Positions 20,872-33,288 of a DNA stretch of 64,000 nt are shown one piece after another (the first letter of the stretch is position 1; each line of letters begins with the position of its first letter). Origin of the DNA: Pyrenopolyporus hunteri (lineage: Eukaryota > Ascomycota > Sordariomycetes > Xylariales > Hypoxylaceae); contig CADCXC010000037.1 in NCBI GenBank assembly GCA_902806595.1, positions 3,224,001-3,288,000 on the forward strand. Reading direction: 5' to 3'. Below the pieces are notes generated by a model. It saw only the letters and a program-made list of their open reading frames with translations. It had not been told where the DNA came from and made no database searches. The position numbers were made by a program, and so were the translations under genes.

Positions 20872-23636
20872 TTAGACAGTGGGAGGCTTCTTGGAACTTA
20901 CCTTCATCTGCTCTATCCTGGCCTTGAGTTGACTCGTCACTTCTGCTGCCCTCTTCCAACTTTCTACACCGTTACTACCGGTTCCGCCGGTCGTTGAACT
21001 GGCGGTGGATCCGGTGCCGTGTCCAATTGCTTCGTCTATAGGCGTGTTCCTAAACCCCCGAGCAGGACTTCCTCTCCCGCTTGATCCACTACCGTATCTC
21101 AACTCTGGGCTCAGCTTGCTCCTCGGATAATTGTGAGGCGCGTCACCATTCTCCTTCTCTTCCGAGAGCGTGCTGGTGAAGCTCATTCTATTTGTCCTAG
21201 CCCCTGAGTAGTTTGCACCGTCGCGGAAAATGCCCACGTCGTCTGGAGTAGGACTCGTCATTCCTGGGCTTCCAATGCTTCCAGAGACGCCAAGACCCTC
21301 GGCCCTGCTGAGTGCACGTTTGAGACGCTCAAGCTCCCGTCGGAGCCTTTCGTTGACTTGTTCAGCCGCTTCTGCGTCGCTCCTCGCCCTGACTAACTGT
21401 GTCTCTTTGGCTTTGATGCTAAGGACGTCTCTTGTATGGTCCTCGATGAGTCCGGCATTTTGGTTCTTGAGTTCTTGCACCTCCGAAATGAGCTTGCTTC
21501 TTTCATGCCGCATCTCCTCTACCTGCTTTGTAAGCCATTCATTCGCCGCGCGTAGTTCCTCGAGCTCGGCACGTTCTATAGCCGCGAGACCACTCGATGG
21601 AGGCGGTGAGGGGGCTAAAGGAGTCGTAGTAGCCGTTGTAGTGGGCTTCGCCAATGGTCGCGCGGCGAGACCACCTCGTCCGAGGCCGACTCGAGGTTTC
21701 GGGGGAGGTGGTGATGCCGGGATTTCCTCGTCTTCTATCGGAGCCGGCGGTGGGGCAGCAACGGCTGGCGCTCTTCGGGGGGACGCGACGCCGGGGAGAC
21801 CGATCCGTCTCTGCGGTGCTTTGAGCCCGGACAAGCCAGAGGACTTGGGCACGCCAAGCTTACTGCCTGGAGCAGCCCGGGATGTTGGCTGTGTTGTAGG
21901 AGCCGGCTCTGGCGCGGGCTCAGGGGGTGCGGCAGCAGCTGGCGCAGCCTTCTTGGCTGCTCCAGGGGCTTTTTTAACACCTCCACCAACAGTCTTCTTC
22001 GGACCACCGGGGGGGCCCCGCGCCGCCGGGGCCGGGGCAGGTTTCGGTTTATCCTTAGCCTTAACCTCGGCCTTCTCGAAGTACTCTTTTATTTTCGTTT
22101 TTCGAATATCGTCGAGGCCTTCGAGGTGGGGGTTCATTGCACGTTCCCCGATTATCTTCATAACCGTGCCCAGAACCTCGGCGCCGCCGGATCTTAGCCC
22201 TTCACTGGACTCAGAGAGCAGTTTCTTCGCGGCATCCACGATGCTGGCGACCTCCTGCTTGTTGGGTGGTTCTCGAGTTGTTCTGAGACACCGAACAAGG
22301 AATCTCAGACTTCCCTCTTTGACTTGAGGATTTTTGTGTCCGAGAAATGAGAGGATTTCCTCCAAACATTCGGATAGGCTCGTGGCTAGGAAAACATGAT
22401 CCAGCGCAGCACCTAACGCGTCTGCTACGGACTGCTTCTTCTCCTTTAGACGTTCCATGATTGGCGCCATGACGATCGAGCGATACTTACCGTAGCTTTT
22501 GCGGAGGCCTTTTGCCAACACTTCGATGCATTGAGCTGCCTGTGTGACAACGGCGATGTTGGCATCCTTCATGCACTTGGCTAAGCCACGGTTGATCTCA
22601 TTGAAGTCGCCATCTTTGATCCGCGGCACGTTCAGCACGGCGTAAAGCGCTTCAAGTGCCTCTTTACGGTCCTTCCACTTTGAGGATGCGAGGTTGTCGT
22701 GGAAATTGGCTGGGATTTTTGATAGGACGTCCTGGGGTTCTGCGAGGTCGAAGGCGTCGACTTCGGCTGGTTCGTCGGCACCGTCCTCGTCGCCTGCATC
22801 ATCTCCGCCCCCCGTCGGAGGTGCGCGGGCCATGGCTGCTTGTTGAGTCCGTAGGAGTCGCTCCTGTTTTGGCGGCGGTTCTGCCTTGACTTTGTCAAAC
22901 TGGGCTTCTAGATCGGACTGCTGCGTCGGCTTTAGGTCGCCCCAGAACATTGGCTTCATCGCATCCCTTAGCCATCGGTAGAACTCAACGGCTAGATTGG
23001 TTGCCTCGGCTCGCACATTCTTGTCCGCGTGCCCGAACGCTTTGGGGAGGATCTTCAGGACAGGCTTGGGGTCGGCTACCTTGCAGCCGTAATTATGGAA
23101 GATGGTGGTGAGCGCGGCGAGGGCGGCTGCTATGACTTTGGGTTGCTTTGCCGAAACGGCCGGGAGGATATCCTCGATGATGGGCCCGGCCGTATCGAGC
23201 TCGATGAGGAGTAGTAGTGCCTCGACCGAGGCCGCCTTGGTGGCAGGTCTCGTAGATACGAGACCCTTCTCGACAATGGGAGAGACGACATGGCCACGCG
23301 AGCGCACACAGCCTTCCTTACCGCCAAATTTGAGGTACGCACAGAATGCCGCAATACCGTCGGATTGCGCGGCAACGTTTGAATCCGCGACGGCTCCCTT
23401 CCATAGGCTCGGGTCCTGGTTGAATGGCCGAAAGGCGGGATCGTACTCGTCCGGCGTGAGTTCGAATTGCTTGGCTGCGTCCTCGTACGCTTGCTTGCGA
23501 ACTTTCCAGATCTACGAAGCAGAACTCGTTTTAGCACTGAAGTCGAGTGATGGGGAATATGGGGAGCGGAACGCACTTTATGTACCCATCTCTCCGTTAG
23601 GGGTAGAGAGCTGTAGTCCGGCTCTCCATCCGCCAT
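20872..23636 (-). CDS. STU2: XMAP215/Stu2-type microtubule polymerase (899 aa)
   Basis: It binds tubulin and microtubule plus ends and speeds polymerisation at spindle poles, kinetochores and cytoplasmic arrays. Exon 1 (23636-23577, 20 codons, ends WVHK) is spliced to 23511-20872 (IWKVRKQAYEDA onward). TOG1 covers about residues 1-230. An acidic linker (DDAGDEDGADEPAEVD) follows, then TOG2 at about 278-508. A basic, Ala/Pro/Lys-rich microtubule-binding linker runs to about 650. A coiled coil lies at about 656-756 (dimerisation). The tail ends with ESWKRAAEVTSQLKARIEQM, a conserved C-terminal helix of fungal homologues. The two-TOG layout and length match yeast Stu2 (about 888 aa) rather than the five-TOG animal form. 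It is divergent from PAC1, another microtubule gene. Confidence 0.93.
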
Positions 23637-24499
23637 GTTGGTGGGGATGGGTCGAGTGTGATCGGTTGCTGGCGATATCGATATCGGTGGTGGCGGCGAG
23701 GCAGTATATAGTATCTTGTCGTCGTTCAAGGGCGGTGTCGATTCTTCTCTAGCGCGGCTGGGTGATAGAGTCGAGGCTACTTTTCTGATTAGTTTCGGTA
23801 GGATCGATTTCTTGAGGAGGTGGAGATGCATCTTCTATGGAGGGAAGCTAGAAACATAAGGAGACAAAGAGTTCGAGGATGGACAACGGACTTGGAAAGG
23901 CATCCTTTCCCTTGCCTCTTGCTTCCCGTTGCCTCGCCCCTTATCTTTTACCCCCTAGCCCCTGGCCCCTCGTGGAGGCAGCTGCTAGCGACATTGCCGT
24001 TCCTCTTGCTCTCACAATGTGGTTGAAATACGTCTGATGGAGCTTGTAGAGAATTTGCATAAAGGAAAAGGATACATGGATGCGCGTAGAAAAGACGTAC
24101 ATTGTGTTCATGAGACAAAGCTTTGCTTATTAAGGCTTTTATACTCACGCTTTTCCTAGCAGCAGTCGGCGTGCGAGGGTCGGGGGCTGGGGGTGATTGA
24201 ACTCTGCGGGAGGGCGTTTGAAGATGGTAAATGGTAAATGGTAAGTATTTGTCGTCGGGCCAGGTTGGTATGCGGTACGGGGCACGCGGTACGCAGTACG
24301 CAGTATGCGATATGCGGTATATGATGGACTCTCTCTTTTGGACTTTCGGCCTCGGATGGGGGTGGTAGATAGGAGAGACGGAAATGTTCTTTATGCCTGG
24401 TATCCAAAGTTGGAGGGGCGCTAAGTTGGTACGTGTTGTATGTGTATGTTGTGCAGGTACGTAAATGGAAGGGTCGACGATGACGACGGGGAGGTTGTT

Positions 24500-24990
24500 G
24501 TTTGCCGACTACATGTATGTATGTATGTTGTTACCTACCTACATCCAATAGTACCTAGGTAGGTATTCCACAAGTTTATTAGGTACCTAGGTACACTATC
24601 ACGGGCACGTACCACTTTATGCATATGGGTACCTATCATATTCTCCTATATTTTCCTTCTACCTAGGTAGGTAGGTATGTATTGTATGTACTTGTCTGCA
24701 TAAGTCGCACAGGTAAGGTACCTACCTAAACTAGGGTACCTTAGGCACTTAGGTGCCATCGACATAGATTCGTAGGTAGGTAGGTAGGTACCTATCTATG
24801 TATATATTACTTACCTACCTAGGTACCTTAATATGGTTACCTGGGTACATGGATAAGGTCGTATTTATTGGTTCATTCATCGGGGTTTTAAAAAGGCATC
24901 TAAACCTGATATGATCAACCTGTACTGTGTATATGGTATACCTATCTCATACTGTACCTATCTACTTAGGTATCTACCTATACATAGTAT
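24500..24990. repeat. Dense cluster of palindromic TACCTAGGTA motifs
   Basis: Many copies of TACCTAGGTAGGTA, GGTACCTAGGTA and relatives occur in both orientations, mixed with ATGT runs. The same motif fills other long spacers in the window but is not seen in the coding exons I read. Confidence 0.8.
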
Positions 24991-25737
24991 GTGTTCAAGA
25001 GGTACCTGTGTGAGTGCCCACCTCCAGGTACACTACCGTGTATATACATATATATGTACGTAGTCTATGGAGGGGTGTGGCTTGCGCCCTTCTCGCGCGT
25101 TAAAGCCATGTGGCTTCACATGCCTTGTCGGACTTCCCATCTCCAATCCAACCCGTGCTGCACATATGGATGTATGTATGTTAATGTAGGTGCTGGGATG
25201 TAGCAGTGAATGCATCGCCAGAACAGATCAAGAAACGAGTCGACGTCTGGGTTGGAAAATTCTCTCCCTCTTCTCTCCTTCTCCCCCTTTATCTTCTAGT
25301 ATTCTCTTCTCGACCTAAAAAGGCTCATATAACGAAACGACGACCTGAACCCGCCTCTACCTCTCTCTCCTGTCAGAACCGGCATGTCTTCCCAACGGTA
25401 TATCGACGCATCTACCTAATTCGAACCTGGGATTTTCTCTTTCGCACTCTCGGTGACGGCTTCAATTCGAACGGCCTCTCTCGGCACACCTCAAAATCAC
25501 GAAGCAAGCAAGTCTCGTCCTTTGCCTACCTACCAAACAAACACAACTCAGCCGTCGACGTCTCTACGCCAGCACTTACATCGCCCTCGTAGCCGCACTG
25601 TACTCGGTTCGATTGACCTTTCTACTGGGATTCCCTCACAGGTTTACTAGCGGTTCATTCACGCTGTTCGGCCCTCGATTTATTTCTACTTTTGGCCGAC
25701 GGAGCTTGTCCAACTTGACTTAGATAGCTTTTCTGGC

Positions 25738-25785
25738 GTCTCTCCCTCTCTCCCCTCTCCCCCCCCTCTCCCGTCCCTCTAATAC
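25738..25785 (+). promoter_or_regulatory. Pyrimidine-rich tract upstream of PAC1
   Basis: A CT-rich run of about 45 bases with a C8 core lies about 230 bp before the PAC1 start. Such tracts are common in core promoters of filamentous fungi; the function here is inferred. Confidence 0.35.
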
Positions 25786-26010
25786 CCGGTCTTTGGCGCG
25801 ATATTATCAACGACCACCCTTCTTTGTCGCTGTCTCCTGAGACTTACACCCCTGTGCGCGGCAACAACTTTCTTTGTCGCCTATTTGTTCCCGGTGCACC
25901 CTCTTTGGCTTTTCCCAGTCTTATTTACTGCCGTACTTCTACTTGGGACTCTTGTACTTCTGTTGCGTTACTACGCCCATGAGCGGCCTCGTGGGGGAGT
26001 ACTGGACAAA

Positions 26011-27564
26011 ATGAGTCAAATATTGACTTCACGGCAAGCTGAAGAGCTGTAAGTTACCTTACCGGACCTAGTTGGCCACTCGATATGGGATAGAATAGGA
26101 GATGATGCTAACTCATAGGGAAGACATAAAGCTATCATTGCATACCTATCGTCAAACAATCTACCTAATACGGCGGCTGCTTTGCGCGAAGAACTGAACC
26201 TTGGCAACAATTTCGATGCCACCACGTCTAAGAAGTATGAAGGTCTCCTGGAAAAGAAATGGACCAGCGTTGTTCGGCTGCAAAAGAAGGTATGGCATTT
26301 TAACACCCTTGCGTATCGGCGCCCAACCTTCTACTGACATACGTTGTGTCGCTGTTAGATAATGGACCTGGAGTCGAAAGTTGCTTCCCTGCAGTCGGAG
26401 TTAGATAATGCGACGCCCACCTCCCTCTCCAAGCGAAATCAAGACCCATCTAGCTGGCTCCCTCGGTCACCGCCGCGTCATACCCTGGAATCCCATAGGG
26501 GCCCTGTCACCTGCGTCGCCTTTCACCCCGTTTTCTCTTCTCTGGCCACTGGCTCTGAGGACTATACCATAAAAGTCTGGGATTGGGAGTTGGGAGAGCT
26601 GGAGCGCACGATAAAGGGCCATACAAAAGCTGTGCTAGATGTTGACTTCGGCGGCCCAAGAGGGGGAACTCTCCTGGCTTCATGTTCAAGTGACCTAACT
26701 ATCAAGTTGTGGGACCCTTCCGAGGAATACAAGAATATCAGGACCCTTCCTGGACATGACCATAGTGTCAGCGCTGTTCGTTTCATTCCGTCCGGTGCAG
26801 CGGGTGCGCCGAGCTCTAGCAACCTTCTTGTGTCCGCCTCTAGGGACAAGACGTTGCGCATATGGGATGTGTCGACGGGCTATTGCGTCAAGACGATACG
26901 AGGGCATGCAGATTGGGTTAGAGATGTCTGCCCATCGCCAGATGGCCGCTACCTCCTATCTGCCGGAACTGATCAGACTGCTCGTCTCTGGGATATCTCG
27001 CTTGCCAACCCCGAAAGCAAGCTGACGTTGGTCGGTCATGAGCACACGATCGAGTGTTGCACTCTCGCCCCCCCTTCTACCTATCAGTACCTTGCGCCAC
27101 TTGCGGGGCTGAAGAAGGCTCCTCCAGCATCAAGCACTGCTGAGTTCATGGCAACAGGGTCCCGAGACAAGTCGATTCGTATCTGGGATGCGAGAGGCAA
27201 CTGCATCAAAACCCTTGTCGGGCATGATAACTGGGTGAGGGCGTTAGTCTTCCACCCAGGTGGGAAGTACCTTCTTAGCGTCTCCGATGACAAGACACTA
27301 AGGTGCTGGGATCTGACCCAGGAAGGGAAATGTGTGAAGGTGTTGGTTGATGCCCATAGCCATTTCGTGTCTTGCTTGAGGTGGGCCCCGGGGATACTAC
27401 GCGAACCGACGGCGAACGGGTCGGCTGAAGGCCAAAATGGCACTTCCGTAAACGGCGGCCCAAAAGCACCGACGGCGGCGGCGGCAGCAGCGGCTGATGT
27501 GCAAACCCGGTGCGTTCTTGCAACTGGGTGCGTGGACTGCAAATTGAGGATTTTTGCCAACTGA
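26011..27564 (+). CDS. PAC1: LIS1/PAC1 (NudF) dynein regulator (469 aa)
   Basis: It regulates cytoplasmic dynein, together with NudE and dynactin, for nuclear positioning and hyphal transport. Exons: 26011-26048, 26124-26289, 26359-27564 (470 codons). The LisH dimerisation motif starts at the first exon (RQAEEL) and continues in exon 2 (HKAIIAYLSSNN). A short coiled coil follows (MDLESKVASLQSELDNA). Seven WD40 repeats begin at SHRGPVTCVAFHP and include GHTKAVLDVDF, GHDHSVSAVRF, GHADWVRDV, GHEHTIECC, GHDNWVRALVFHPGG and a final CKLRIFAN. A low-complexity insert with an Ala run (about residues 440-450) separates the last repeat's strands, as in other fungal PAC1 proteins. Confidence 0.95.
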
Positions 27565-29488
27565 AAACCACCAATATTGCATCGGATGGGACCTGGGAAC
27601 CATGACTTTGGCAGCTTGGGCCTTCGTCGGAAGCTTAGTGACTTTTAGTGACTTGCTTTCACAGGCGGATAAGGGAGCCCTACGTTAAAGGGCCGTGGCT
27701 CTTGTCCTGGGCGTATTGTTGCCATACCATAGCCGCCAGTACATTGTTCTTTTGACGTGGCTTGGGGAGGACCGCAGAGAGAGGCTTTGCCGCCGCGTGA
27801 TTGGAAGGTTAGGTACCTAGGTAGGTATGGAAAAGGGGACGGTGGGATAGGATGGAAGTGAACTTGATGAAGGAGGAGGTAACGATATCTGACGGCGTTG
27901 TAAACTCCAAGGTTAGCGCCATCTTCCGCGGTGTGATGGCATCGTTAGGCTGATGAATGGTCGCAACAGTACCTAGAATATGGAAGAAAATAGATACCCT
28001 ATCATTTGCATACCGTCGCTTGAATATATACATTCTAGCATCGATGCTATTCTAATTTGATATACTGTTCAACGTGTATCTATTTCCCGGGGAGTTCACC
28101 CTTGTATATCCTGCTTTATGTACCTAGATACCTACTAGCTACGTACATGTATATAGTAGGACCGGTTCACGTGTATTGGGAGCTGTGTTTAATATTGTAA
28201 GCTTGGGTTTTGTTTATATTTACATACCTGGTATAGATATAAGTACCTACTTCATACCTACATGTATATTAACGCTGGTGTGTGTTCTAAGACGCGTGAT
28301 GTAAGATATTTATAGGCTGGACGAAGTCCGTACAGTACCTACGTGTGGGCACCTACCTATGTACGCACCTCGTCCGCACCGTGCTATGTAGGTACCTAGG
28401 TAGGTACATACCTAGGTACGCACGGGCACTCTGCCTCAGTAAGCACGTGCGTATCACCGGAAACTCCATGTACGTATGGATGACTAACATATAACCGAAG
28501 GCAGGCACACCGTAGCCTCCACAGTGGGAAATTCCCCGGCCAAGACCCATCCCATCCCTCCTGCTAGGTCCCACGTCGAACTTCCCGACTCCAACCAACT
28601 TTCAAGATTGTGTGGCATGGACACTTCAACTCAACTCCGTCGGGTTGATATTTCTTTCGGTATTCGTTTAGAGGCTCCTTTACGTACCTCTACAGAGATT
28701 CACCTGTCTCACCTTATCATACTATAGCTCGGTTTCCTCGTTATCCTTGTCGAGGAGAGCTATAGTTTCCTCCCCTTCATTCATCATCTTTCATTCCTCG
28801 CTTGATTATCCGGTAACCCTTGCCGTTTTTTTTCTCTATTAAAATTGAATTTTCCGGAGAGCCCAAATTCGGCGTGGGCTTAAGAGAATAAATTCGCTGC
28901 TTGCGTATTAAGGTACCTACTTACCTGATCCACGTGCCTAGGTACTCAACTGGAACTCGAATCAACGATCACCGCCTAATCCTCTCCGTCTTCCTTTCCC
29001 ATTCGCATCTGTATATTGCCATTGGCATATCTACAGACCTCGGTACCTGGCTTCGCAGCATATTAGTTGGCGTTTGTAGTTTCAAGGGATTTTCTAAACT
29101 ACAAATAAGGCTCGGGACCAACCCAACACTTTCCGCTGCGTTCCGCTTCAACGGGCGGGCGATTCGACCCGGGGTGAAAGAAAGAAGTAACCTTGATAAC
29201 CCCCCTACCTGACCTGTGGAACCCCCGCGTCGCTTGCGCCGGCGAAGATATCACGATTCCTTCGCGCTTACTTTCTTACGCCCACGCACGGCCGACTTAG
29301 ATCCGCTCCAACCAGGCCGAAATAGCGAACAGGCTCTTGTATGCCGAATTCCACCCCCTCCCACCGCTATCTGTCTGTACCCGTCCTTGCATCCACGCCG
29401 ACACCCACATCGCTAGTCCTGTCTGTACAGCGCCTGCGCAGCCCGGCCGGCGCAGTGACATAGGGCCTCGTCCCCATCAGGAGTCGAC
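27565..29488. other. Intergenic spacer with TACCTAGGTA motifs
   Basis: A 1.9-kb spacer with no supported gene. The palindromic motif occurs near 27815, 28120, 28385-28420 and 28910. The last 500 bp is probably promoter and leader for the SAPS-domain gene. Confidence 0.6.
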
Positions 29489-32400
29489 ATGTTTTGGAGA
29501 TTTGGCGGCTACGCCAACATCTCGACTATCGATACCATTCTTGATAAACCCGACTTTCAACTCGAAGATCTTCTCGACGAGAGCGATTTGATTCAGGAGC
29601 TAAAACAGCACAACACTAAGCTCATTGAATACTTGCGTGAGCCCAAGGTACTCGAAAAGCTCCTTGAATATGTCATTACACCGAAGCTTGAGCCTGTAGA
29701 AACCCTCGAAGAAGATGCCAACGAGGATGAGAAGAAGGGAAAATCTAGGGGTCTATCTTTTGGCCGCCCACGGGCCTCGTCGAGAGCGACTAGTGACGGG
29801 GCCGATGAAGACGAGGTCGAGAAGAAACGGAACCGTTATGCCTACGTGGCGGCTGAAGTCCTCTCCTCTGATAATTGGTCTATCTACGAAGCCTTGATGG
29901 AGAGTCAACAACTGTTGGCTAATTTTTGGAACTTCCTCAAGCGTCCATCCCCCTTAGACCCCCTGCAGGCTAGCTACTTTACTAAAGTCAACGAAGCCTT
30001 GTTTGATAAGAAGACGGAGGAGATGGTAGAACTATTGAAGTCCCTTGACGATGCTATCCCCAACATGTTGCGTCATGTTGACTGCCCAATGATAATGGAC
30101 CTCCTGCTCAAGATAATTAGTCTCGAGAGAACCGAGAACGGCCAGGGAGTAGTTGAGGTGCGTTCCTTTCGGGATTTGGAGAGTTAAACAAACTATGGAA
30201 TACGGCTAACGTGATTCTGTTCACACTAGTGGCTTTATACAAAGGATGTCATGCCGACGTTACTCTCGTTTCTTGGGCCAGAACATAATTATGCGACGCA
30301 GACGTCCGCCGGGGATTTCATCAAAGCTATCATTACAGTGTCAGCTAACGCCTCACAGAATGAGCAGGCTTGTATTGGCCCGAATGAACTCACGCGCCAA
30401 CTCGTATCCAAGCCTTGCGTCCAGAAGCTTATCGGATATATGCTTGGTGGTGGGAATGCCCTAACTGTTGGTGTCGGAATTGTTATCGAGGTTATTCGCA
30501 AGAACAACTCTGACTACGACCCCGATGTTGGTCCTGACTCGAATGCCTTACCTTCTAGCCGCGATCCGATCTACCTTGGTACCCTTCTTCGGCTCTTTGC
30601 CGACCATGTACCTGACTTCATGTCCTTGATTCTAAACGCCCCAGCTCAGAAACGGCGTCTAGACTCTACCTTCGGGGAGAAGATTGAACCCCTCGGCTTT
30701 GATCGATTTAAAACTTGCGAGCTCATGGCCGAGCTCCTACACTGTAGCAATATGGCGCTGCTGAACGAAGTCGGTTCCGAGCAAGTAATAGCTCTCCGCG
30801 ATGAAGAGCGCCAGCGATTGCGAGCCGAAGGCCGCCTTGCAACCAACCGCGGTGAGGAGGTTCAATCGTCTGAGGATCTCACTATGAGGATGCGCCAATC
30901 CTCTCCAGACGATGGCCGCCGTCTAGAGGTTACGAACGCTTCCGATGATGATGGATTCGAAGAGGTGACTCCGCTAGGTGACATGACCGAAGATACATCT
31001 CACGAGTTCATCAAAGCCGAGGATGAAATCCCTACCGGTCCGGTTTCGTCGTTTCTCGAGAGAGACGAGGATTTTGTAGAAGAACCCCTAAGCTCACCAA
31101 GGCTGAATTTGCATGACGGTAAGCTGAGCGAGCAACGATTCGAGAACCCCGAGCTTGTCGTAGCACCCCTTTCCCCTAAGAAACCTGTGATGGTTCAGCA
31201 GCCGCCTAAGGGGGAAACTGATGCACCAACGGTTGGCTCGGAGTCGCAGTCGTCTCAGTCAAACGCCGAAGAACACCAGACGGGGGCTATGGTCCGCAAC
31301 CCTAATGGTGGTGAGCCCCCCTTGCTGATAGCCACCGAAGGAGCGCAGCCGAAAGTTTCATCCGAAGAGCCATCCACGGGAACCTCCGGAACAACAGAAA
31401 ACCCTGCCGATTCCATAGCCCCAACGAGAGAAAGCGTCGTCCCTCAATTCTCTGCTGAGAGCCCGGCTGTTGTTGATCTGCCTGCAGAGAGTCAATCCAG
31501 CCCTGCCTCCAATAGGCTATCGCACCCACAACATGAGAGCATGGGTACTGCACCTGGCAGTCAATCGAATGAAGTGCCTAGCGTTGATACCCGCCAGTCC
31601 GAGGTGATCCCACCCGGGACCGTGGGGCACCATAGTCCAGTTGTGGGTGACTATCTCAAGATGCAATTTGTCGAATATCAGGTGGTCCCAACGATACTGG
31701 TAAGTAATTTTAGACAGTCTCATAGTCGAGTTATAAGCTAATTTCGCCGTAGTCGTTCTTTTTCACATATCCCTGGAACAACTTTCTTCATAACGTTGTC
31801 TACGACATAGTCCAGCAGGTCTTTAACGGTCCTATGGATCGCGGCTATAATCCCACTCTAGCCATCTCGCTATTTGAAGCCGCCGATATTACTAATGCTA
31901 TTATCAATGGCCAAACATCTAGCGAGCAGTCCCAAGCCCGGAACAAGACCCGCATGGGCTACATGGGCCACCTCACGCTCATTGCCGAGGAAGTCGTCAA
32001 GTTCACAGAGCGCAACCCACCCGAACTTCTATCTGAGCTTGTTCTAGACAGGGTCATGAGCCAAGACTGGATCAACTACGTCGAGGGCGCCCTGGCAGAA
32101 ACGCGGGAGAGGGACAATGCTATTCTTGGCGGAGTTAGACCCGAAGTCGCTCTAAATAATAGGGCGCAAATGAGTGGCAATGGTTTGGGTGGTATGGGCT
32201 TATCAAGTCTCGGTCTCGGGGGCGGGCAAGGTGGAGGCTCCACCGCGCTCGCCGAGGCCGGGCTAAACGGTGGCGGAGGTGGCATGGAAATCCAGGATAA
32301 CGGTAGCGGAAGCAGCCTTGGGCCCTTCAGCATAAGCTCTGGTTTGCTGTCGGGGTCTGGTTTTGGCAGCTCTAGCGACGAGGATGAAGACGATGCGGAA

Positions 32401-33288
32401 GACAACGAAGAGGATGTCAACAATGAGGTGAGCCGCCCCCAGCAGTACTGCTATACTCAGCTCCTACTTTGACAGTTTACCATGACGGCGAGTCTAGAGG
32501 AAGTGCTGATAGTTTAATAGTTCCGCGCGTACACGGATTCGCTCAATGCGACTTCTTCGTCGATAGACCCGCCTTCCGTCCCGCCACCTCCACCGCCACC
32601 TCCGCCGTTGAATATTCCCCCGTCGCGCGCGAGACTTCAACTAGCCGCAAGGCTCGCGATGCATCAGAAAAACACTGCTACCCCTACTCAACCAGGCGAG
32701 GGGGAGGATAACCAGCAACTCGACCAGTCCAATCCTGGCAGAGAGTCTGACAGCATTCTGCGCAACCCCTTTGAGGATGACGGGGAGGACGTGGATGATG
32801 AAAGCGACGACGGCTTGGTCGAGGATGGCAACAATATGGAGTCCTGGGGCGCGGGGCCATCCCGGGGTAGCTGGTGGCGGGGAGCCTTACGGAGGGGCAG
32901 TGAAAAGTTTGGAGACGGCAGGGATGATTCAGACTCGGATAAGGACGAGCCGGCCGGAGGCGACGGGGACGGGGACGAAGAATTCGGCGACTTTGCAATG
33001 CCCGAGGTCGACAAAGACGAGGCCGACAGGGGCAACGAGAAGGCTGGGGTAATCGTAAAACCGCTTCCAGTTCACCCGCCTTCTCAGAGCCAGAAGACGT
33101 CGGCCTTCACTAGCCTTTGGCCTTTTGGGTCAAAGGACAAGGAGAAACAGAAGGCTAAGGGGAGTGAAGTGCCTCCTGAGACTCCAGGCGAGATTACAGG
33201 TGACGACGGCGAAAAGATCAAGAGCACCCACGAAGCAGCCCGCAGGACAAGCATTGAAGACCCCGATGACGAGGAAGTGGTTGTCTAG
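29489..33288 (+). CDS. SIT4 phosphatase-associated (SAPS-domain) protein (1193 aa)
   Basis: A regulatory subunit of the PP6/Sit4 protein phosphatase, controlling G1 progression and TOR-linked signalling; homologous to yeast Sap185/Sap190 and fission yeast Ekc1. Exons: 29489-30157, 30230-31699, 31753-32427, 32521-33288, giving 1194 codons. The N-terminus MFWRFGGYANISTIDTILD is highly characteristic. The SAPS helical domain runs from about residue 20 to 420 and resumes after a long disordered Ser/Glu/Pro insert with SFFFTYPWNNFLHNVVYDIV. A Gly-rich linker, a Pro run (PPPPPPPPPL) and an acidic C-terminal tail (EEFGDFAMPEVD) follow. The large insert lies between two parts of the conserved domain and is probably a regulatory loop. 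Confidence 0.93.

Larger units (their letters stand above)
23637..26010. other. Divergent intergenic region with TACCTAGGTA motifs
   Basis: A 2.4-kb region between STU2 and PAC1. At about 24500-24990 it is packed with palindromic ACCTAGGT/TAGGTAGGTA motifs. From about 25250 to 26010 it is pyrimidine-rich and probably includes the PAC1 promoter and leader. No gene is supported. Confidence 0.6.

Noticed and set aside
21230..22327. A 365-residue plus-strand ORF opposite STU2
   Set aside because: It is the antisense shadow of the Ala/Pro-rich STU2 linker; its Ser/Gly/Arg composition follows from the opposite strand.
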